NCBI GenBank assembly: GCA_016873215.1
Contig: VGXU01000001.1
Span: forward strand, 62,001-126,000
Length of the DNA stretch: 64,000 bases
From: Planctomycetota bacterium
GTDB lineage: Bacteria; Planctomycetota; Phycisphaerae; Sedimentisphaerales; Anaerohalosphaeraceae
Reading direction: 5' to 3'
Shown: in pieces, positions 1 to 6,900 of the stretch
Position numbering within the stretch: position 1 is the first letter of the stretch
Layout: every line of letters begins with the position of its first letter
The notes under the pieces: model-generated
What the model was told of the DNA's origin: nothing
What the model saw: the letters and a program-made list of their open reading frames with translations, nothing else
Database searches by the model: none
Position numbers and translations under genes: made by a program

Positions 1-149
1 GGGTTTTCATCGTAGATTAACAGCCGGTCGGCCAACAGGCCATGGGTGAGGGAGTTTTGAGCGGCGATGGTTTTGCCTTCCGGCGTGCGTGGGCCGGTGG
101 ATTTGAGGGCGTTGAGGCGGTTGGCGGCGATTTGTTTTTCGGTTGTCAT
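1..149 (-). CDS. Conserved hypothetical protein, 'NALKSTGPRTPEGK' family (N-terminus only)
   Basis: Reading the minus strand from an ATG at 149-147 gives about 49 residues beginning MTTEKQIAANRLNALKSTG and continuing PRTPEGKTIAAQNSLTHGLL, open to the window edge. A good Shine-Dalgarno (AAGGAG, spacing about 7) precedes this ATG, which decides the start. The basic N-terminal signature (NAxxSTGPxTPEGKxxxxxNxxxHGL) belongs to an uncharacterised family that I know mainly from planctomycetes and acidobacteria, often in many copies per genome. Its function is unknown. The rest of the gene lies outside the window, so nothing can be said of its C-terminus or neighbours on that side. Confidence 0.75.
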   Translation of the reverse strand, partial: MTTEKQIAANRLNALKSTGPRTPEGKTIAAQNSLTHGLLADRLLIYDEN

Positions 150-948
150 ACAAAACTCCTTCAAAAAAGTATTTATTTCGTGGTTCATAGCCGAAAAACC
201 GACAAAACCACGGGGGCGCAAAAAAGGCGCCTCTTATATAGGGCGGACTTGCACGCCTGTGTCGAAAATTCGTGATTTTTGCGGGACGAAAAAACTGTAA
301 GTCTTTATGGGGAAGGGAGTTAAAAATTTATGGAATTATTGAAAATAGCAGGATAGTGCAATCGCAATACGTTTTATCTGGATAAAACGTATTGCGAATT
401 GAGAATGCAGAATTTAGAATTGAGAAAATAAAGAATAAACAAGAAAATTTCAGGCGGGATAGGACTAATGGGTCTAATGGGGCTTATGGGTGGGGAATTT
501 AGAATGCAGAATTTAGAATTTAGAAATCAAAGGTGTAAACCACGAAAAACACGGATTAACACAGATTTTTTAACGCTAAAGACGCAAGAGGTGCAAGAGA
601 CGCAAGGAGGGGGAAAAAAGGTCAAAAGGAAAAAAGCAAAGACAGCCCTGATTGTCCGGAAAAAGAAAAATAGAGGGTTGTAAAATCGGAGGGGGATTGT
701 ATAATATGGGTACATCAGCAACGGGCGAAACGCAGGTATATAGGTATGCGGGGATACAGGTAGAAGAAATCCGCCGGGAGGCGGGGAAGACGTGAGAACG
801 TGAGAACGAAAAATAGAAGAAAATAAAAGGGCCGTTCGGTCCGCCGGAGGGAAATTGGGCAAAAAATGTACCTGACCCCTTTATTTCCTCCCAAAACGGC
901 TTTACCATCCAGTTCAACCAGAAATATCTATTTGGTTAGGGGAAATAT
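150..948. other. Repeat-rich spacer without a convincing gene
   Basis: No frame here looks coding: the open frames translate to low-complexity lysine- or phenylalanine-rich peptides without ribosome sites. The stretch holds a perfect 17-bp palindrome (362-397), A-rich direct repeats built on GAATTNAGAAT (about 396-430 and 497-530), a run of CACGAA/CACGG and GACGCAAGAG words (about 537-607), and a short CCTGACCCC word near 871-880. These kinds of words recur between genes elsewhere in the window and in other planctomycete genomes. It is best read as an accumulation of dispersed repeats ahead of the 949 gene. Confidence 0.6.
362..397. repeat. Perfect 17-bp inverted repeat
   Basis: The arms TCGCAATACGTTTTATC (362-378) and GATAAAACGTATTGCGA (381-397) are perfect complements separated by only TG. 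Such a near-continuous palindrome would extrude as a cruciform or act as a dimeric protein site; it lacks the U-tract of a terminator. No gene sits immediately beside it. Confidence 0.85.
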
Positions 949-1986
949 ATGGGGAAATCAGAATTGATTAAGTCGGTTTTAGCTTCAGCAGCGATGAGCG
1001 CCAGTGATTTCGTTCGTGATGTTGCTTCTTATGGGATGTTCTCGGGCGACGATATACGCAGAAAGAAATCGCAGATTGATGAGCAGGCCAAAGAATATGA
1101 AACATTAAATCGCAGGATACGAGAGAAACGACACCGTTTGACAGACTGTATCTTCCTTGGCGGGGATGTTCTGACGGATATGATATCCCAATCGTATGAC
1201 ATTCCTGGCGATGTGCTTGAAGCCTATCAGACGGTTTATCCAGATCTTGCGGCAGCGAAATCATTCCAAGATGCAGTGAATTCTTACGATGAAAACCAAC
1301 TGACGGGTTTTATCTCCAGCATAAAAGGCAAACTATTTGAAATGCAATATGCCGACCACCTTAATTCCGGAGTTCTGCCGGAGGGGTATTATGCAGAACT
1401 TGCCCATTCGGTTACGCAGCCCGGCTGGGATATCGAGGTGGTTGGGCCCGATGGTCATATTGCGGATTTAATTCAGACAAAGGCCACAGACTCAGCACAG
1501 TATGTACTTGAGGCCCTGCATCGCTATCCTGATATAGATGTTGTGACGACAGGAGAGGTATATTCTCAACTTGTAATGCAGGATATGACAGAACGCATTA
1601 CGGACTCAGGAATCAGCAATGATGTGATTACCGATTATGTTAATGATACTATTGATGGAACGTCTATACACATGGATTGGTCGCCCCCGCTTATCTCGCT
1701 TGCGTTAATTGCCTTTACGGCCTATTCCATGGAAAACCTGTCTCTATACGAAAAATCTGCTCATTTTGGAACCAGAGCGGGCAAAAGCTATCTATGCTAT
1801 CTTCTTGGAAAAGGAGCTGCGGTTTTTACCCAGTCTTGGCCGTTAGGTCTTGCTGTTAGCCTTGTATCTCGTTATTTGGCGGTAAAGGGCAAGGCTCAGA
1901 GAGACGTGTATTTAAGACTGTGTGAAATAGAACAGACAAACGATAAGATTATTGGCCGTCTGGAGTCACATTTAAGCAAAATATAA
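949..1986 (+). CDS. Uncharacterised protein with a nuclease-like core and two C-terminal hydrophobic segments
   Basis: The 345-residue product is not recognised as a named family. Residues 121-180 have the layout of a PD-(D/E)XK-type nuclease core: IKGKLFEMQ (E131), then GWDIEV (D161), then LIQTKAT (Q176-x-K178), in which the usual D/E-x-K is replaced by Q-x-K, as in several restriction-like enzymes. Two hydrophobic stretches at about 246-262 and 284-310 suggest membrane association, and residues 35-65 are highly charged and helical. The start follows a GGGGAA ribosome site. The next gene begins 12 bp downstream with its own AAAGGAG site, so the two are very probably one operon. The setting among repeats, a DUF559 gene and a restriction relic suggests accessory or defence DNA. 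The nuclease assignment is inferred from motif spacing only. Confidence 0.7.
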   Translation: MGKSELIKSVLASAAMSASDFVRDVASYGMFSGDDIRRKKSQIDEQAKEYETLNRRIREKRHRLTDCIFLGGDVLTDMISQSYDIPGDVLEAYQTVYPDLAAAKSFQDAVNSYDENQLTGFISSIKGKLFEMQYADHLNSGVLPEGYYAELAHSVTQPGWDIEVVGPDGHIADLIQTKATDSAQYVLEALHRYPDIDVVTTGEVYSQLVMQDMTERITDSGISNDVITDYVNDTIDGTSIHMDWSPPLISLALIAFTAYSMENLSLYEKSAHFGTRAGKSYLCYLLGKGAAVFTQSWPLGLAVSLVSRYLAVKGKAQRDVYLRLCEIEQTNDKIIGRLESHLSKI

Positions 1987-1997
1987 AGGAGTATTTT

Positions 1998-2900
1998 ATG
2001 CCATGGTTTGAAAATATTGTAAATTTTGCTTGTGAGTGTATGTTTTTTGTCGGCAATGTACTAGCCGATATATCTATTCAAGTTCAGGATTTCGTGGGCC
2101 GAGTCAGAGAGGCCGTACGCCCCAACATAACCCAAATGCAAGATATCGAGCGAAAACTCCAGGATGTTAATCTTTCAATAGAAGACCTTCTTCGTAAGAA
2201 CAATCGTGATACAGGGCTTTCGACACAAGATAAAAAACGACTTAATGAACTAAAGTCAAAACGGGAACAGCTTAAAAAAGATATTTGGTCAGTAAAAGAA
2301 CAGGAGACACTCCGTACTGTAGCCAATAATGAAAAAGTCTATACTAAGATTATTACTCCTCAGCCTCAGCATTTACACATTGTTCAGTATCACGTTGGCC
2401 AGACAGTAAGCGGGAAAAGATGCCCTAAATGTGGTAAGGAAATGATGTTGAGAATAAATAATGATACACAGAGGCCTTTTTGGGGTTGTGTGGATTATTT
2501 TAGTCTTCCGGGTTCTCCGCCTAAATGCAAAGGCAATGAACCTTACAGGCTGAGCGATCATAGATTATTCTTCCCTACGGAAATTCCTGAATTTGAAATA
2601 TCAAATGCTGAATTTACTGAAATATATTCAGATAGAGGTATTCAGAACGGGGTTGCTCGTCGTATGAAAGAATATCAAAATGTAGCTGCGAACGAGTACT
2701 TTTGCCCAACACATGGCGAACGACTTATTCTGAGAGAGAAAAGAGAATTTGAAGGCGCTTTGGATCAATTTTTTCTGGCTTGTCCTCGCTGGAATCTGGA
2801 AGATCACTCTATTTCTTGTAGGTACAAGATGAAAATCAAGACTCCAGCTCAGTTGGCAGCCGTTTTGAAGAATTATGATCGTAAACGCGGCATCTTGTAA
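1998..2900 (+). CDS. Uncharacterised protein with coiled coil and topoisomerase-like zinc ribbons
   Basis: The 300-residue product has a hydrophobic N-terminus (about 4-25), a charged coiled-coil region (45-110), and then two cysteine clusters. The first (C142-x2-C145 ... C164 ... C177, residues 141-180) closely resembles the C-terminal zinc finger of type I DNA topoisomerases (CPKCGKEM followed by FWGC). The second (C236, H239, C262, C274) looks like a degenerate copy. Such ribbons usually bind single-stranded nucleic acid. With the nuclease-like protein encoded just upstream it could form a membrane-anchored nucleic-acid-handling pair, which is inference. The start has a clear AAAGGAG site. 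I cannot name a family for the whole protein. Confidence 0.7.
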   Translation: MPWFENIVNFACECMFFVGNVLADISIQVQDFVGRVREAVRPNITQMQDIERKLQDVNLSIEDLLRKNNRDTGLSTQDKKRLNELKSKREQLKKDIWSVKEQETLRTVANNEKVYTKIITPQPQHLHIVQYHVGQTVSGKRCPKCGKEMMLRINNDTQRPFWGCVDYFSLPGSPPKCKGNEPYRLSDHRLFFPTEIPEFEISNAEFTEIYSDRGIQNGVARRMKEYQNVAANEYFCPTHGERLILREKREFEGALDQFFLACPRWNLEDHSISCRYKMKIKTPAQLAAVLKNYDRKRGIL

Positions 2901-2970
2901 GCGGGAGAACGAAATGAACGCTAATTCCAAAACAAATAAATGTTCCAGGAACCGATTCGGTCATTCCCAG

Positions 2971-3011
2971 CGATACCAGGGCAGTCAGCGTTCAGTAATC
3001 CGCTGACCACT
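2971..3011 (+). repeat. 41-bp dispersed repeat, copy 1
   Basis: This stretch (starting CGATACCAGGGCAGTCAG) matches the reverse complement of 34046-34086 at 37 of 41 positions. It lies in the spacer after the 1998-2900 gene and encodes nothing recognisable. The other copy abuts a REP-like element beside the transposase at 33332, so this one may be a solitary remnant of the same family. Confidence 0.75.
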
Positions 3012-3060
3012 ACCCGCTTAAACCCAACATCTAATAGCCACTATTCTTCGCATAAAAAGA

Positions 3061-3126
3061 CCGCCTGCAGCTGAAAAAAGATGGGTGAGGAAACCGGGGA
3101 GGTTTCCAGAGGACAACCACAGGCGG
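3061..3126 (+). repeat. Nested hairpin ahead of the DUF559 gene
   Basis: CCGCCTG (3061-3067) pairs with CAGGCGG (3120-3126), enclosing a perfect GGAAACC/GGTTTCC hairpin (3089-3095 and 3101-3107) with a GGGGA loop. The element ends 23 bp before the start codon of the DUF559 gene. It may be an untranslated-leader structure or the end of an inserted element. No known riboswitch consensus was seen. Confidence 0.5.
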
Positions 3127-3148
3127 CAGAAGGAGCTTTTAAAAAAAT

Positions 3149-3547
3149 ATGCAAGATAAATGTTTGAATAATCATCCGGAGATGAAGACGTTTCGGCGGG
3201 AATTGCGAAACGCGATGACACCGGCTGAGGCGAAGATGTGGAGCTATTTGAAAAGTAAACAGCTTGACGGCAGGCGGTTTAAGCGGCAGCACAGCTTTGG
3301 CGGCTATATTCTTGATTTTTACTGTCCGGCTGAACGATTGGCGATAGAACTGGATGGGGCGCCGCATTTTAATGCTGAGGCAATTGAATACGATAGGGAA
3401 CGAGATTTGTTTTTAAAACAATATGGTGTTTTGGTGCTGCGATTTGAAAATCACTGGGTATTTGATAATCCGCAAACAGTGCTGAATGAGATACGAAAAC
3501 ATTTTGGATGGCTGGAGAAAAAAGGAATGCCTTCGGCGACTGAATAA
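3149..3547 (+). CDS. DUF559 endonuclease-domain protein
   Basis: The 132-residue product has the typical length and motifs of DUF559 proteins, relatives of very-short-patch repair endonucleases with a PD-(D/E)XK fold: an N-terminal LRNAMTPAEAKMWSYL helix, FKRQHSFGGYILDFYCP (catalytic D near residue 56), LAIELDGAPHF (E near 66, D near 68), then ERDLFLKQYGVLVLRFEN. The cellular role of the family is not settled. An AAGGAG lies somewhat far (13 nt) upstream of the ATG. Directly after the stop comes a C-rich hairpin (3575-3599), and then the remnant of a restriction/methylase gene. DUF559 genes are often found embedded in such hairpin-bearing spacers and may be mobile, which is an inference here. 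Confidence 0.85.
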   Translation: MQDKCLNNHPEMKTFRRELRNAMTPAEAKMWSYLKSKQLDGRRFKRQHSFGGYILDFYCPAERLAIELDGAPHFNAEAIEYDRERDLFLKQYGVLVLRFENHWVFDNPQTVLNEIRKHFGWLEKKGMPSATE

Positions 3548-3574
3548 CACCCCCTCCCCCCGCTGCGCGGGGTA

Positions 3575-3599
3575 CTCCCCCTTGAAAAAAAAGGGGGAG
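3575..3599. repeat. CTCCCCCTT hairpin element
   Basis: CTCCCCCTT (3575-3583) and AAGGGGGAG (3591-3599) are perfect 9-bp arms around an A-rich loop. Just before it lies CCCCGC-TGCG-CGGGG. Similar C-rich hairpins are common dispersed elements in environmental bacterial genomes. Here it separates the DUF559 gene from a truncated gene and may mark an insertion junction. Confidence 0.7.
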
Positions 3600-3662
3600 A
3601 GCTTATGGCGGTTTTACCCGGTGTCGGCGGCGCCGAAGCGGAAAGAGGGGGAATTGGAGTTT

Positions 3663-3902
3663 ATGGATGTGTGGTACCCGATTCAGGTCAAGCAGAAGGA
3701 GAAGGTTGGGCGGCCGGACATTGACGCATTCGAGGCGGTGATGATGCGCGAAGACCGGACGAAGGGGTTTTTTGTGTCGTTCGATTTCTCATCCGATGCG
3801 ATGAGCGAGATACAGGCGTTTTTCAAGAAGACGGGCAAGAGTATTATCGCGCTGACTGTCAAAGATATTTTAGACGAGCAAATCGCGTATAAGCTGGCTT
3901 AG
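3663..3902 (+). pseudogene. C-terminal remnant of a restriction/DNA-methylase protein (Mrr-like domain)
   Basis: From 3663 the frame encodes about 79 residues reading MDVWYPIQVKQKEKVGRPD, then IDAFEAVMMREDRTKGFFVSF, and ending in DEQIAYKLA. Q-V-K-Q followed by GRPDIDAFEA is characteristic of the Mrr-type restriction-endonuclease domain found at the C-terminus of some DNA methyltransferases. Everything N-terminal to it is missing: the preceding in-frame sequence is translated spacer (the C-rich hairpin element). No ribosome site is seen. I read it as the surviving tail of a gene destroyed by deletion or insertion of the adjoining DUF559 segment. Confidence 0.65.
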
Positions 3903-3937
3903 GGACGACATGGGCAAGGTGGACGGGATGGACACAA

Positions 3938-3959
3938 GGGCGAACACAGGGGTTCGCCC
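3938..3959. repeat. GGGCGAAC hairpin element downstream of the amylase/glycogen-synthase gene
   Basis: GGGCGAAC (3938-3945) and GTTCGCCC (3952-3959) form a perfect 8-bp stem with a 6-nt loop. It lies 17 bp beyond the stop of the minus-strand gene. There is no U-tract, so it may serve as a 3'-end stabilising hairpin rather than an intrinsic terminator. Very similar palindromes are common dispersed repeats in environmental genomes. Confidence 0.6.
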
Positions 3960-3975
3960 CTACCTTAGGTGGCGG

Positions 3976-6900
3976 TTATTTGAGATTTTGGATGCACCAG
4001 TCGGCGAGGGCGGCCTGCTGTTTGTTTTGTGAATCGAGGGCGTGGCGGAGCTGCTTGAGGGTTTCGGTCAGGAATGGATTTTTCAAGACATCAGCAAGGC
4101 GTACGAGCGTTTTTGCCGCGGCAGTGCCGACGGAAGCGATATCCGAACTCATCGCGTCAATCAATACACCGACCGCCTGTTCGGCGGACAGGCCGTATCT
4201 TAATACCACGTCGCCGGCTTCGCCGTCCTCGGTGTAATTGGTTTCCTCAATCAGCCGGAGGGCGTCCAGATGCCGGGGCAGTTGTGTTCCCTGTATCCGT
4301 GCGTACATATCGATATAATCCCGCAGCGGCTTGATCCAGCGATGGTCGCGTGCAAAGGCGTTATAGACGAGGTCGTCATAATCCAGTTGTTTGGGTTTTC
4401 CGGATTCGTCTTTGTAGAGCCGTCTTTGGCCGTGGAAGTAAATCTCGGCGGCGTCGAGCATTGCTTCGAGCAGTCCTTCGCCGGTAAAGCCGGTGAATTT
4501 GACGCCGTTGGCGGGATAGTCTTTATCGCCGAAGTCGTTGTCTGAGACAGTATGCTGCAGGCCGTCCTGATGATGGGCGATGACGGGTGTTCCGCCGGTG
4601 TGTGCTTCCTGCTGACTGATGCCGCAGGGTTCGCCGACTTCGCCGCCGGAGGGCATGACGAAATACTGGCTGCCGACGTAAAGATTGCGATACAAATCGG
4701 GGCTGAGGCTGCCCTGCGGATAATACGCGAATCTGCCGGCCATATCGTTCCTGCCGGCGATGCGGCGCAGGTGCATATCGTACCTTCTGGCGTCCATGCT
4801 GTCTTCCACCCGTCCGCATATCACGAACTGGATGCGCGGGTCGGTGGAGAGGAAATATTCGAGCATTGTGAAGCCATCCATTCGCCACGGTTCCAGCCGG
4901 ACGTAGCGGTTTTGTCCGTCGGTATAGACTTTCCAGTCCACCAGCAGCTCAAAACCTTTTTGTCTGCAGATGCGGTGGAGCATCCCGAAAATAATGTGGT
5001 CGGCGTTTTCGCTGTCGGGCGTCAGGCGGATATTAGGGTCGTTTTGAAGATTGAGCTTGGCGGTTTTTTTGGCGGCGTAGTATTTGTAAAAGAGTCGTTT
5101 TCTGGCCAGGAGCTGCCAAGTCTCGACGAGACTTTTTTTGGTGTTGAACCAGGCGCGCTGGCGTGCTGCCATATTGAAACCGTTACGGCGGGCAAAGAAC
5201 AGTCCCGTTCGTTCTTTTTCAGCGAATTCCCATGCGTGGTTAAACAGCCACGTTTCGCGGAGCATTCGTTCTTTCATAGCTTTACTGACGGTGCCGATGA
5301 AATGGGAACTGCGGAGCATGGTGTGCATGAGGTCGATTTCATGTCCGTGCGGGCTATAGCGGTTGATGGCGAGGTCGTAATGGAATCGCGGGTCCAGGCC
5401 CAGGACGTTGGCATAATAATTTCGCTTTGCGGGGTTGGCTTCGGTCAGGACGATGCCGTACGACGGATGCGGGTTGTGCATCATGCTGCCGACTTTGGTG
5501 TTGGCGAAATGGGGGTCTTCGCGGTATTCCTTCCATGTTGCCAGGAATGCGGCGACCAACCATGTGGGCCATTCGTTGGTCTGAATGACGGACGGATAAT
5601 AATTGTACGCCCGCAGCGCTTCCAGCGCACCCTGAGCCAGCACGCGGGCGCGCCGCACTTTATCTTCGCCGGTGGAGCCGCTGTAAGGGGCGTCGAGGTA
5701 TGCGGCGTTTTCGATGTACAGCACCTCGATGCGCGAGCGTTTGCCGTAACGGCGACGCACGAGGTTGGCCCGCCGGATGTTGACCACCTCGACTTTGGAG
5801 CCTGGCTCAGCGGTTTGTGTCTGTTCGTTAAAATCGGGGAACCGAATGGTAAATTGATGTCCCTCAAACTTCGGGGCGAAATGTGAAAGAATCGCGCTGC
5901 GATTTCTTTCATACAGGGGCGTGACCAGCACGACGTGGAAGCCCAATTCACTGAGAACGTCGGCGATGTCGGTAGTATAGATGCCGACGCCGCCGGATTC
6001 GCCGCTGAATCGTGATTCGGGCGAGACCAGCACGATGGTTCCCAACTGCATGGACTGAAGAATATCGACGGCGGCCCGACAGAGGTCGCGGTCAAAAAGA
6101 CGCTGTTCGTTGATGGTGATTCGCATCAGGAAATCCGTCACGACCTGCGTGATTCCAGGATTGCGGTCGCCAAGGTCCCGCAGCAGGAGTCCCACCGAGG
6201 CGACGCCGTAATCGGCTTCTTCGAGGACCCAGTGAATCAGCAACTCGAATAACTCGCAAAACCGCTCGTATGAGGAATTATCCGGAGCGCAACATTCGAG
6301 AAATACCCGCGCGACATAACAGTGGCGAACGCGTTCCTCGCGTCCGTAGCGGAAAAACCGCCGGAAGGAATCGAAAAGAACCTGTTTTTCCTGAATCACA
6401 TGTTCTTTGGAAACAATTTCATAGACACTGCTGGATACCGGTTCCAGCGAGCCGCCGAATCCCAACTCCAGCAGTTCGTGGCCCGACCAGTATTCTTTTT
6501 GTCCCCATCGCATTTTGCCTTCGACGTTGTTGTATCGTTCCCGCATTTCGTAGAAATCCTGAAGATTGATTCCTTCGACGGGCCGGCCTGTTTCGGCGCT
6601 GCGCAGGCGGAAATTGTACGACCGCGCAATCGCCTGCTGACCTTCGAGGTAGGGGTTTGGGAAATTGAATACGCAGAGCAGTTTTTGTTTTGGGCACGAC
6701 CGGACAAACGCGGCGATGCGTCCGTTGCCGGTGGCGATGGGAGTGATTGTTCCCCTGGCTATCGCCGGGTTTTCGTCGGCAAAGGCAAACAATCCCCGCA
6801 GATACGTTCCGAATCCCCGCAGGTAAGGATAGTGGCGCAGGATGTCCTGTCGGGCGGTTTCTTCCTGCTGCCAGGGATGCGAGAAACGGTTATTGACCCA

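Noticed and set aside
871-880. CCTGACCCC word before the 949 gene as a REP copy
   Set aside because: Only part of the core is shared with the REP copies at 33266, 34013 and 35192; too short to be assigned.
468-917. Three short frames in the left spacer (71, 111 and 113 codons)
   Set aside because: They translate repeat words into Lys- or Phe-rich peptides with no ribosome site.
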